64,000 nt of DNA from Rheum nobile (taxonomy: Eukaryota > Streptophyta > Magnoliopsida > Caryophyllales > Polygonaceae), in the NCBI GenBank assembly GCA_027886185.1, contig WOAB01000728.1, positions 2,666,001 through 2,730,000 on the forward strand, given 5' to 3'. Shown here piece by piece: positions 45,192 to 54,590 of the stretch (within the stretch, counting starts at the first letter, position 1; each line of letters starts with the position of its first letter). Position numbers and translations under genes: made by a program. The notes under the pieces are model-generated. The model was not told where the DNA came from, did no database searches, and was given only the letters and a program-made list of their open reading frames with translations.

Positions 45192-45785
45192 GGAGATTGA
45201 GTAGTATGTTGAGCCACGACACTAACTAAGGCGCTGTCCGGGAGACAACCCGAGGTATGTACTTCTTTCTTTACTTTTCATTCCTTGTTTTTGCATTTGT
45301 TTAGTTTGTTTTTGCTTTTGTTTCGAACTAACCTGCAGAGAGGAGACCCTATGCAAATTGAAGAAGGTGTTTCCCACCAATGTAAGTCTCCTATTGCCTT
45401 GCACTTAAGGAAAAAAAATCCGAAAAAACCTTAAACGGATTTTTTTAAAAAAATTGAAAAAAATAAAAGTTTTACCGAAGGCCAGTTGTCCGGGTTCCTT
45501 ATGGAGATGGTGCGCATCGTGTTGTCACAGAGGAAACATTCGCCCCACACATTATTTGGCAACGATGATGGCCCTATAATTGACAGCTGGAGAGGAGGAC
45601 CACCAGGGCCCACACCACGATGACATCTGGGCCCATTTTTTGTGTTCGTTGAAGGCCGTGCAGCCCCGATTTCCTTGATGACCACTACACATTCTTTTTT
45701 TCTTTCATCACTTGTTATGTCATTGAGGAGAATAAAAAATAGAAAAAGCCAAAATTTGAAAAAAGGCAAAAATAGAAATCCTGGG

Positions 45786-45815
45786 ATAAGTCGAAAACCC
45801 GGAAGGGCGACTTAT
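45786..45815 (+). ncRNA. Hairpin 1 of element A (GGAA loop)
   Basis: ATAAGTCG pairs perfectly with CGACTTAT, enclosing a four-A bulge and CCC-GGAA-GGG. The loop is GNRA type in the transcribed strand. Counterpart in element B at 51762-51789. Confidence 0.5.
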
Positions 45816-45921
45816 GCAATAAGCAGGTGGCTTGGACCAACATTAGGCTGAGGTAATATGAGGTCAGGAGTGATGTGAGTATATTGTGAGTCCATCTATT
45901 GAAAAATGAAATGAGTGGCTT

Positions 45922-45943
45922 GGTGAAAACCCGAAAGGGTGCC
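45922..45943 (+). ncRNA. Hairpin 2 of element A (GAAA loop)
   Basis: GGTG, four A, CCC-GAAA-GGG, TGCC: a 4-bp outer stem with two G-U pairs, a four-A bulge and a CCC/GGG stem with a GNRA loop, 132 bases after hairpin 1. Confidence 0.5.
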
Positions 45944-46330
45944 TTGGCAAAATGAATGAAAAGAAGAAGAGTGATTATTAGGATTCCTCATTTTACCTGG
46001 CGTGGTGACATAAGAAGAGGTGATATAAGGAGGATTCGGGTAGGCCACTCTGGAGCGATAAGAAGATAGATGGGATACTAGGATTAGATTTTGATTCACT
46101 CTATGGTGTTCGGGATAAGCTTGGGGGAAGTACTCTGCTTTCCTTTTAGCTTGATTGTGTGTGGTGTTGGTTGGTGTGTGGTGATTTTTTTGTGCTGTGC
46201 TTATTGTGTTGGTGCCTGGAGCTTATTGTTAGGTGTGATTCTTAGAGGGATTGATTTTTCTATGCTTCCTGAGATCTTGGGGATTGATTGGAGGAGTAGG
46301 TTTATTTTAGCACACTCGAGGACGAGCAAG

Positions 46331-46348
46331 GTTTAAGCATGGGGGATT
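46331..46348 (+). other. Polypurine tract of element A
   Basis: TTTAAGCATGGGGGATT before the TGATCAGCAC start of the 3' LTR. Confidence 0.7.
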
Positions 46349-46894
46349 TGATCAGCACTATTTTGCAGTGCTTATCTAGGAGTTGTTACCGGGGTTGAGG
46401 GGCCATTTGTAGGGATTTAGAGCACAACTGTGGAATATGGAGTTGGAGATGAGAAGTGTGGATATGATGGTCTGGAGAAGCTAATTGAAGACATCCAGAT
46501 TGAAGAGGAGTAGACCACCTGAGGAGACGAAGAAGAACCGAGGATAAAGCCACAAGAGAAGTGAAGCCGGAGCTGCCGCGAGCGAACCGCTAGCAAGGAA
46601 GAGAGGACAAGACGCTCGCGGTGATTTCCGAGAAAAGGAGCAAGACAAGGTCGTGACCGCGATGGCGGCGAGGAGCCCGCGATGGCGGAAAAAGGTGTGC
46701 AACATGTTGAGAGCGAGGAAGCTTTTTCCGCGATGGCGGTGGGGTCGACGCGCCCGCGGTTGGACACGGGAGACATCCCGAGAGAGATTTCCGAGTTTTT
46801 GTTCCGTTTCGATTTTCTCTATTTTAATTATTCCAAATACTTATATTTTATTTCCTTTTAGATGAGGTTTGTGATCTTGGGCTTGAGGTTAAGT
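46349..46894 (+). repeat. 3' LTR of element A, left part
   Basis: Matches the start of the 5' LTR (41208 onward), with a 10-bp deletion in TTTCTTATTTCGATTTTC. It is cut at TAAGT by element B. Confidence 0.85.
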
Positions 46895-48221
46895 TGATAG
46901 GTGCAATTTAGTGCACCTTAACTAGTGACTTTTGACACATATTAGATGGAGTTTAAGTGGAGAATTAGGCTAAGTCTGTTACTTAGGAGAAGAGTTGGAG
47001 TTGTACAGACTTGGAGGTTTTGTAGCCTAATGAAGGAAGTTGGAGATGTTGAAGAAGATCTGCTCAGAGCTAAGGGAGAAAACTACCTCGCTTGGTAGTA
47101 CGTTGGAGCAGATGAAGGATGAAGAAGTTGCCCGCATTGCCCCGCGGCACTGTCACCGCCCCGCGGTGATGATCCTTAGGAGAAGCGCCTCGCGCCAGAA
47201 GAAGCCACCGCATCGCGGTGGAGCATTACCGCTTCGCGGTGGAATGAAGACCGCGTGGCTGACGTGTGCTGTTATTTCCTATTTTGATATTTTATACTTT
47301 ATGTTTTAGTTTTATATTATTTCCTTATTTCGGTTATTAGGTCAACTTCGAGAAACCTATATAAGGTCTTTTCATTAGTTTTGAAGAGGACGGATAGTTA
47401 CGTTCTTCCTCCTTAATATAATTTCTAGGTTTTTCAAGTAATGGATAGCTAAACATTCTTGTTTCGCTAGATGATTGAAGCACTACAATGAATTGGTTGT
47501 GAGATTTCTATTTCCTTGTTCTATATCTTATTAAGTTGGATTGATTCTCTCGATTTAATTGATTATTGATTTATGTTGGTTTACCTAGAGTTGCTAACTA
47601 GGTCTGTCGGCATTTATCATATTGGTAGGATTGCATATAGGGGTTCCGAGTGCATATCTAGTGGCAAACACGTTTGTGCGTATAGGGGTTCCGAGCGTAT
47701 ATTTGTGTGTGAGAGTCAATTGCATGTTAAGTAGGGGAGTGAGTACTTGTACGTCTTTCTACTTGCATGTGTCCTATATCCTTGTGTGTATTGCTATTGC
47801 TGTGTTGGTGTTAAAGTACGCTGACAACTATGAGAATCAGTTGTGCTTTATCATTGGCATAGTAATAAGTCTATCGACAACTGTGAGAATCGATAGTATT
47901 CACGATCAGGGTGGGAACAATGATAAGATAGTAAAAGAACTTGGAAAGATAGTTTTCAGTGATCAACCGATTGCATTGTGGTGTGGATATTTGTCTGGTG
48001 GAATACTTTCTTTCATCATATTTCATCTCTTGTCATTAATTGCATGTTTGTTTACGTTACGATTATTCTAGACAAAACCCCCCGTTACTTGTTGATCATC
48101 CATAATTGCGCACAGATAACCGACTCCCTGTGGGATCGACCTTGACTTACTTGCTATACTCTTTAGTAGGTGAATTGAGATTATTTTGACAGGAAAACGA
48201 CACCGGTTTCCGGCCTCGTCA
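46895..48221 (+). repeat. 5' LTR of element B
   Basis: TGATAGGTGC...CCTCGTCA. It contains three ACCGC-NNC-GCGGT inverted-repeat words (47155, 47207, 47228). The open frame at 47622-48071 is judged non-coding (see rejected items). Confidence 0.9.
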
Positions 48222-48225
48222 AATT

Positions 48226-48243
48226 TGGCGCCGTTGTTGGGGA
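48226..48243 (+). other. Primer-binding site of element B, tRNA-Asp type
   Basis: TGGCGCCGTTGTTGGGGA, two bases different from the site in element A. Confidence 0.78.
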
Positions 48244-48358
48244 GTCAAATTTTCTGTTTGTGATTATTTGTGATTGACTGCCGTGTGGATCTATCTTACG
48301 ATCCACACTTTTACTACTGATTCGCTACTTGTTGAAGTTCTTACAGAGACAGGTACGA

Positions 48359-49684
48359 ATGGCGCAAACACTCTGCCAATGGACTGAACAGAATCTGGTA
48401 CAGCACCCCTTGGCTGTGACTATTCCACCCTTGGCTGACGGGGTCAAGTTTGAGCTTAAACCAGGAGCAATTCGGTTGCTACCAAAATATTATGGAAGAA
48501 GTGGAGAGGATCCCATTCTCCATCTGAACAAGTTCCACACCATTCTGATGAGCATTAAGCCCACCGATGTCACTGAGGACCATATCAAAATGAGAGCCTT
48601 TGGGTTCACTCTAAAGGATGAGGCTGAAGATTGGTACTATCATCTACCTGGAGGGAGTGTAGACTCCTGGACTAAGATGCACAAGGTTTTCCTTGCCCGT
48701 TATTTTCCCGCCCAGATGGCAAACGCTTTGAAAAGGGAGATCACAGACATCGAACAAGGCGAAGATGAGGTACTCTATGACTATTGTCAGCGGTTTGATC
48801 GACTCTGCACGAGTTGCCTATTCCACGGTTTTGATACGAAGTCTCTGGTGCTTTATGTTTACAACGGGCTGAATGACATTGAACGAAGAATGATTGATGC
48901 CTCTTGTGGTGGTAGCATCCTCAATCTGACTCCAGATGTCGCCATGGCCACACTTAAAGAGATGGCTGAAGGTACAAGGGAATATTCTGAACCCCCGAGA
49001 ACCATGCTAGTTGGTGCCATCAGCTCCCATGACTCGCATATATCACAAGAGATTGCTTCTTTGAGGGAAGTAATTGTGGGGATGGGAAGGCAAACCACAG
49101 ATACCACCACTGCTGAAGTCTGTGCTGCTGAGAGCTACGAGCCCATTGAAACACGACAGCTTTGCATTGATGATCCACCAACTGCTCACAGCCCCTCTTC
49201 GACCGCAGCGATTCTCCATACCCTAACCCAACACTTTGCAACACATGTGGAGAAAACTGAGACTACTTTCCAGCGGATAGCAGAGTTCATGACCGACTTC
49301 AAGGATGTGGTCGTTGAGCTACGAAAAGAGAGAAGGCAAGATGCTGCAAACGCAGTAACCCTACGAAGTGGCAAGGAACTACATGTCGCCCCTATTGCTG
49401 ATCAAGACAACAGAGCTGAGATTGAGATTGCTGAAGAGTCAGTATCACCGCCCCGCGACAGTTCTCACCGTAATGAGGTGGTAGCTCCCAGTGTTCCTAC
49501 ACCATCATCACCGCCTCGCGGCGACCCTCACCGCCCCGCGGTGATGACCACCGCGATGCGACAATTAGATTACTTGAGAGCAAGGAAAGCTCACCGCGAC
49601 CCCAAAGCACATCACCGCCCCGTGGTCTTATTTCTGGGATCACACTTTGCCCTGGCAATCTTGCTGACGTCCCTCTTCAGATAG
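48359..49684 (+). CDS. gag: Element B gag protein, intact ORF
   Basis: This 441-codon ORF from ATG 48359 has no stop. Residues of about 20-200 form the retrotransposon gag domain, with LADGVKFELKPGAIRLLPKY, MRAFGFTLKDEAEDWYYHL and EVLYDYCQRFDRLC, parallel to element A's gag. No CCHC zinc knuckle is visible. The tail repeats proline/histidine/arginine-rich text encoded by ACCGCC-type words. The frame ends TAG two bases before the integrase ATG (TAGCTATG), so gag's C-terminus was fused to deletion-junction sequence. An intact capsid gene in a young element suggests it may still make particles or did so recently (inference). Confidence 0.85.
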   Translation: MAQTLCQWTEQNLVQHPLAVTIPPLADGVKFELKPGAIRLLPKYYGRSGEDPILHLNKFHTILMSIKPTDVTEDHIKMRAFGFTLKDEAEDWYYHLPGGSVDSWTKMHKVFLARYFPAQMANALKREITDIEQGEDEVLYDYCQRFDRLCTSCLFHGFDTKSLVLYVYNGLNDIERRMIDASCGGSILNLTPDVAMATLKEMAEGTREYSEPPRTMLVGAISSHDSHISQEIASLREVIVGMGRQTTDTTTAEVCAAESYEPIETRQLCIDDPPTAHSPSSTAAILHTLTQHFATHVEKTETTFQRIAEFMTDFKDVVVELRKERRQDAANAVTLRSGKELHVAPIADQDNRAEIEIAEESVSPPRDSSHRNEVVAPSVPTPSSPPRGDPHRPAVMTTAMRQLDYLRARKAHRDPKAHHRPVVLFLGSHFALAILLTSLFR

Positions 49685-49686
49685 CT

Positions 49687-51015
49687 ATGGATCTCTTCAG
49701 AATCCAATCTTATAGACCATGGTATGCAGACATAGTCAATTATCTGGTTCGAGAAGAATTTCCCCCGGACTACACCAGAGCCCAAAAAGTAAAGATACGG
49801 AGAGAAGCTCGCCACTATGTCTGGGACGATCCCTATCTGTGGAAGCATTGCATCGATCAGGTTGTGCGCCGATGTCTCCCAGACAACGAGGTACAATCTG
49901 TCCTTAACTTCTGCCATTCTGAGGCACGTGGAGGTCATTTTGGAGCAAACAGGACTGCTAGGAAAGTATTGGAAGAAGGATTTTATTGGCCATGCCTCTT
50001 TAGGGATGCTCATGTCTTTTGTAAAGCCTGCGACCGATGCCAACGGGTCGGCAACATCACCAGAAGGAACGAAATGCCACAGTCATCACTGATTTTCTGC
50101 GAAGTCTTTGACGTCTGGGGCATGGATTTTATAGGACCCTTTCCTAACTCTCATGGGAATCTATATATATTACTGGCAGTGGACTACGTTTCCAAGTGGG
50201 TGGAAGCAAAGGCCACCAAGACTGATGATTCCAAAGTTGTGGCAAGTTTCATCAAGGAGAATATTTTCTCAAGATTTGGAGTACCCAAAGCTTTAATCAG
50301 CGACAGGGGAACCCATTTCTGCAACAAGACGGTGACTGCCCTGCTGAAGAAATATCATGTCACTCAGAGAATCTTCACGGCCTACCACCCTCAGACTAAT
50401 GGGCAAGCTGAGAACTCCAACAAAGTTATCAAGACCATACCGGAAAAGACAGTAGCAGCTCACCGGAGAGACTGGAGCGCCAAGCTCAATGATGCGCTGT
50501 GGGCATACCGTACAACCTTCAAGACGCCGATAGGGATGTCCCCGTTCCGGCTGGTATATGGAAAAGCCTGTCACCTACCCGTCGAACTTGAACACAAGGC
50601 GTGGTGGGCAATAAAGAAGTGCAACCTGCAACTGGATGAAGCAGGTGAATTCCGTAAGCTACAAATGCAAGAACTTGAGGAATTACGCCTTGACGCTTAT
50701 GAAAACTCAGTCATCTACAAGGCGAAGACCAAGCAGTGGCACGACAAACACATTCTGCGGAAAGACTTCAAGCCAGGAGATAAAGTTCTTCTATTCCAAT
50801 CCCGGCTTAAGCTCTTTGCTGGAAAGCTGAAATCAAAGTGGTCAGGCCCATATGAAATCGCTGAGGTGTACCCCCATGGGGCCGTAGAGCTGATCAACCC
50901 CAAGACCGGCACCACTTTCAAGGTGAACGGCCACAGATGCAAGCCTTACTATGAGGGGTTCGATCCAATCCAGGATGAGGCACTACTCGAGAACCCTGAC
51001 GCTGAAGCAGGATGA
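49687..51015 (+). CDS. int: Element B integrase, intact ORF
   Basis: This 442-codon ORF contains a complete gypsy integrase. The HHCC zinc finger uses H77, H84, C115 and C118. The catalytic core has D147 (WGMDFIGPF), D206 (ALISDRGTHF) and E242 (QTNGQAEN), with exact DD35E spacing. The C-terminal part includes WAYRTTFKTPIGMSPFRLVYG and a GPYEI/V-type beta region; no chromodomain is visible, as expected outside chromoviruses. It would catalyse cDNA end joining, but RT and protease are missing here, so it could act only with proteins from another element. The ATG is native to this frame but near the internal deletion; the start is uncertain. Confidence 0.85.
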   Translation: MDLFRIQSYRPWYADIVNYLVREEFPPDYTRAQKVKIRREARHYVWDDPYLWKHCIDQVVRRCLPDNEVQSVLNFCHSEARGGHFGANRTARKVLEEGFYWPCLFRDAHVFCKACDRCQRVGNITRRNEMPQSSLIFCEVFDVWGMDFIGPFPNSHGNLYILLAVDYVSKWVEAKATKTDDSKVVASFIKENIFSRFGVPKALISDRGTHFCNKTVTALLKKYHVTQRIFTAYHPQTNGQAENSNKVIKTIPEKTVAAHRRDWSAKLNDALWAYRTTFKTPIGMSPFRLVYGKACHLPVELEHKAWWAIKKCNLQLDEAGEFRKLQMQELEELRLDAYENSVIYKAKTKQWHDKHILRKDFKPGDKVLLFQSRLKLFAGKLKSKWSGPYEIAEVYPHGAVELINPKTGTTFKVNGHRCKPYYEGFDPIQDEALLENPDAEAG

Positions 51016-51286
51016 GCCACAACCCACGTCGAGCCAATGACGTAAACCAAGGCGCTGTCCGGGAGGCAACTCGGGTTAGTTCTTTTCCTTTCTTTTTCTT
51101 AGATTAATTTCGTAGTTTATTTTGCTTTGTTTCGTTCGCCTGTTACTCACATTTCAGGTACGAAAGTAAATCCGAGATGAGACTTGGTACCCAACGTATC
51201 CCACCGCCCCGCATCGCCAATTTACCGCATCGCGGTGGATTCCACCGCCCCGCGGTGGACCTCTGGATTTGAGCACAGGTGCACCC
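51016..51286 (+). other. Post-integrase spacer of element B
   Basis: Contains the AAGGCGCTGTCCGGGAGGCA block shared with element A and two exact ACCGC-NNC-GCGGT words (51224, 51244). Confidence 0.6.
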
Positions 51287-51547
51287 ATGATCATGGATGT
51301 TGATCCACCCATCCCCAACGTGGCTTCCATGTCTGCACCACCTCCTGAGTTCTCCTGGGACGAGATGTTCATCCGTTTTGCTGCATTTGAGCTACGTCAG
51401 GAGGCTGCAAACGAGGCAACTTTGGCTCGGTTGCAGGCTCGTCAAGCTGAGATTACACGTGACATCCGGGAGCAGCTGGATGCCGCGGAGGTTTACATCA
51501 CAGAGCAGTACTTTGGGAGGCACCCACCTCCGCCGGGCTATCCTTAG
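51287..51547 (+). CDS. Small ORF in 3' part of element B, unknown function
   Basis: An 86-codon ORF from ATG 51287 (MIMDVDPPIP). The first third is proline-rich; the rest is predicted helical by eye, with A/R/E/Q-rich EATLARLQARQAEITRDIRE, possibly a coiled coil. No counterpart is open in element A. I do not recognise the family, and it could be a chance frame. Confidence 0.35.
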   Translation: MIMDVDPPIPNVASMSAPPPEFSWDEMFIRFAAFELRQEAANEATLARLQARQAEITRDIREQLDAAEVYITEQYFGRHPPPPGYP

Positions 51548-51761
51548 TATCCACGTTCCCAGTGAGTGTGTTTCTCTCTTCCCTATTTGCTTTGTCTTCT
51601 TTTTACATTGAGGACAATGTGTCATTCAAGTGTGGGGATGGATTTAGACTCACTGTCTATCTTAGCTAGTGTATAGTTTTTAATTCATGCATTTTCGTAC
51701 TTGCATTTATTTCAAAAAAAAAAGCCATAAAATGTTGAAAAGGCAATAAAAAATCCTGGGA

Positions 51762-51789
51762 TGAGTCGAAAACCCGAAAGGGCGGATCA
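51762..51789 (+). ncRNA. Hairpin 1 of element B (GAAA loop)
   Basis: TGAGTCG and CGGATCA enclose a four-A bulge and CCC-GAAA-GGG. Compared with element A, one pair changes A-U to G-C, one becomes U-G and one is lost as G-A. Confidence 0.5.
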
Positions 51790-51890
51790 GACAACAAGCA
51801 GGTAGTCCGATTGGTAATAGACCAGGGCAAGAGTGGACTGGAGTGATGTGAGTATATGTGAGACTTCCAGTAAAATGAAATGAGTGGCTT

Positions 51891-51912
51891 GGTGAAAACC
51901 CGAAAGGGCGCC
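51891..51912 (+). ncRNA. Hairpin 2 of element B (GAAA loop)
   Basis: GGTG, four A, CCC-GAAA-GGG, CGCC. The inner outer-stem pair is G-C where element A has G-U. It starts 126 bases after hairpin 1. Confidence 0.5.
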
Positions 51913-52209
51913 TTGGCAAGATGAGTGAAAAGGAAAAAAAGAGTGAGTTTAGGATTTCTCTTACCTATTGGCGAGGCGTCATAAGAAGGGCGACATAGAA
52001 GGATTGTCGGGTAGGCCACTTTGGAGCGATAAGGAGTTGGACTGGAGCTAGGATTAGAGTTCTCTCGCATCATTCATTTTGGTTGTTTGGAGTGTTGGTT
52101 GTTGAGTTGTTGTGGTTATTAGTGTCTTATATTGTCACACTTCCTGAGACCCTGATTTTGCTGGATTGGAGTATGATGGAGCTAATTTACTCGGGACGAG
52201 TAAAGGTCT

Positions 52210-52224
52210 AAGTGTGGGGATATT
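52210..52224 (+). other. Polypurine tract of element B
   Basis: TAAGTGTGGGGATAT before the 3' LTR. Confidence 0.7.
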
Positions 52225-53551
52225 TGATAGGTGCAATTTAGTGCACCTTAACTAGTGACTTTTGACACATATTAGATGGAGTTTAAGTGGAGAATTAGGC
52301 TAAGTCTGTTACTTAGGAGAAGAGTTGGAGTTGTACAGACTTGGAGGTTTTGTAGCCTAATGAAGGAAGTTGGAGATGTTGAAGACGATCTGCTCAGAGC
52401 TAAGGGAGAAAACTACCTCGCTTGGTAGTACGTTGGAGCAGATGAAGGATGAAGAAGTTGCCCGCATCGCCCCGCGGCACTGTCACCGCCTCGCGGTGAT
52501 GATCCTTAGGAGAAGCGCCTCGCGCCAGAAGAAGCCACCGCATCGCGGTGGAGCATTACCGCTTCGCGGTGGAATGAAGACCGTGTGGCTGACGTGTGCT
52601 GTTATTTCCTATTTTGATATTTTATACTTTATGTTTTAGTTTTATATTATTTCCTTATTTCGGTTATTAGGTCAACTTCGAGAAACCTATATAAGGTATT
52701 TTCGTTAGTTTTGAAGAGGACAGATAGTTACGTTCTTCCTCCTTAATATAATTTCTAGGTTTTTCAAGTAATGGATAGCTAAACATTCTTGTTTCGCTAG
52801 ACAATTGAAGCACTACAATGAATTGGTTGTGAGATTTCTATTTCCTTGTTCTATATCTTATTAAGTTGGATTGATTCTCTCGATTGAATTGATTATTGAT
52901 TTATGTTGGTTTACCTAGAGTTGCTAACTAGGTCTGTCGGCATTTATCATATTGCTAGGATTGCATATAGGGGTTCCGAGTGCATATCTAGTGGCAAACA
53001 CGTTTGTGCGTATAGGGGTTCCGAGCGTATATTTGTGTGTGAGAGTCAATTGCATGTTAAGTAGGAGAGTGAGTACTTGTACGTCTTTCTACTTGCATGT
53101 GTCCTATATCCTTGTGTGTATTGCTATTGCTGTGTTGGTGTTAAAGTACGCTGACAACTGTGAGAATCAGTTGTGCTTTATCATTGGCATAGTAATAAGT
53201 CTATCGACAACTGTGAGAATCGATAGTATTCACGATCAGGGTGGGAACAATGATAAGATAGTAAAAGAACTTGGAAATATAGTTTTCAGTGATCAACCGA
53301 TTGCATTGTGGTGTGGATATTTGTCTGGTGGAATACTTTCTTTCATCATATTTCATCTCTTGTCATTAATTGCATGTTTGTTTATGTTACGATTATTCTA
53401 GACAAAACCCCCCGTTACTTGTTGATCATCCATAATTGCGCACAGATAACTGACTCCCTGTGGGATCGACCTTGACTTACTTGCTATACTCTTTAGTAGG
53501 TGAATTGAGATTATTTTGATAGGAAAACGACACCGGTTTCCGGCCTCATCA
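52225..53551 (+). repeat. 3' LTR of element B
   Basis: 1327 bp, same length as the 5' LTR; 13 of the 18 differences are transitions. It ends CCTCATCA and is followed by TAAGT. Confidence 0.9.
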
Positions 53552-54175
53552 TAAGTCTATTTAACCTAATTTTCACAGCCTCCATTCGTCATCTTAGTTT
53601 TTATCATCCAGACATTCGTTTCGTTTTCCATTCAGTATTGTTTTTCCTTTGAAGACTATGAGGAGCTAAGAACCTTGTGCTTAGTCCGACAATTGAAGCT
53701 TTTCTTCTGATTTGATTGTGAGGTTAATTCTCTATTTCCTAATTCCTTTGGATTATGTCTTTCTTCTTGAGCATATTCCTATTGATTGTTATTGATTGGA
53801 CTAGATTGATCACCTAATTTATTTTAGTAATTATCTATTGCTAGGGTTTGGAATTTACTGGTTGAGATTCCTTATCTAGAGTAGCATCCATTATTATCTA
53901 GGACTGGTTAGACTAGATTATTATGAAAGTGGATTGATTATGTGCTAAATGCTGTGAAACATCGGTGTTGTATGTATCCTGGCTAATTCCTATGCTTCTT
54001 GCTGCTAGATAATTAAATCGTGAAGGTTAGTATGGATTGTTTGATAGTTAGGGTTATTAGGACTGGTTGGACTATTAACTAATTCAGAATAGGGACAAGA
54101 ATAATCAAAGGAAAGGAATAGAGATGATCTAGGATCGATCTATCATAGGAAAAGTGGATATTTGTTTGGCTAAGT
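53552..54175 (+). repeat. 3' LTR of element A, right part, truncated
   Basis: Continues from TAAGTCTATTTAACC exactly as in the 5' LTR (41756 onward) and stops at GGCTAAGT, losing the poly-C tract and the LTR end. Confidence 0.82.
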
Positions 54176-54430
54176 ACAAATTTCCTTCACAAAATCATCC
54201 TTTTTAATCATGAACAAATGTATTGGCAGAAGAAGAAAAGCAAATTGAAAGAAATTCCTCGCATGTGAGAAGAGCGATTCAGCTTCGGATGAATTACCAG
54301 AGCTCAACTCCAATTCCGCTCTCTTCCGCAAAGCGAGCGCTTCCAAGCACTTCCAAGCCTCCTCGTCCAACTCCGAGCCACCATCGAGAACCTTTACCAT
54401 GACAGCGGCGGCGCGATTGGGGTCCCACAG
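54176..54430 (-). pseudogene. Gene-like fragment of unknown family
   Basis: The minus strand translates as DPNRAAAVMVKVLDGGSELD, then EEAWKCLEALALRKRAELEL and GNSSEAESLFSHARNFF. This has protein-like, helical composition (possibly a repeat-type helical protein), ending in AT-rich low-quality sequence near the truncated LTR. I do not recognise the family. It may be an exon remnant or a gene fragment carried by a transposon. Confidence 0.35.
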
Positions 54431-54463
54431 TGGCTAACTAAGATTGGGGGTTCCACCTGGCCA

Positions 54464-54590
54464 AGCGAAGGTGGAGGGAGTCGTCGAAGGGGGCAGCGAA
54501 GGCGGAGGGAGTCGTCGAAGGGGGAAGCGAAGGCGGAGGGAGTAGTCGAAGGCAGCTGCGAAGGCGGAGGGAGTCATCGCAGCGAGGAGA
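54464..54590. repeat. Short minisatellite, GCGAAGGCGGAGGGAGTCGT units
   Basis: Four imperfect units of about 30-37 bp. Confidence 0.75.

Larger units (their letters stand above)
45192..46330 (+). other. Element A 3' non-coding region with conserved blocks
   Basis: Holds the GGCGCTGTCCGGGAGACAAC block (about 45230), two hairpins (45786-45815 and 45922-45943) and an ACTCGAGGACGAGCAAGG block near 46313. All have counterparts in order in element B (51040-52210). No reading frame is shared. Confidence 0.7.
51548..52209 (+). other. Element B 3' non-coding region
   Basis: Includes an internal polypurine-like TCAAGTGTGGGGATGG (about 51626), two hairpins (51762-51789, 51891-51912) and an ACTCGGGACGAGTAAAGG block (about 52190), in the same order as element A. 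Confidence 0.65.
46895..53551 (+). mobile_element. Element B: young gypsy element with intact gag and integrase ORFs
   Basis: Both LTRs are 1327 bp with 18 mismatches by eye (about 1.4%). Flanking 5-bp duplications are TAAGT (46890-46894 and 53552-53556), and the unoccupied site is preserved in element A's 5' LTR. It has a tRNA-Asp-type primer site, gag, integrase, a small 3' ORF and a polypurine tract, but no protease, RT or RNase H. Related to element A in gag and 3' blocks. Confidence 0.9.
41208..54175 (+). mobile_element. Element A: Athila/Tat-type gypsy element lacking RT, RNase H and integrase
   Basis: It has a 5' LTR (41208-42597), tRNA-Asp-type primer site, gag and protease, a long 3' non-coding region, polypurine tract, and a 3' LTR split by element B (46349-46894 and 53552-54175). 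The 3' LTR stops early, at GGCTAAGT, where the 5' LTR continues for about 220 bp more. After protease the sequence jumps to the post-integrase GGCGCTGTCCGGGAG block, so most of pol is deleted. Confidence 0.82.

Noticed and set aside
47622..48071. 149-codon open frame with hydrophobic, membrane-like segments in element B's LTR (also 52952-53401)
   Set aside because: It starts without ATG, and all five differences between the two LTR copies inside the frame change an amino acid. That is what an unconstrained frame gives.
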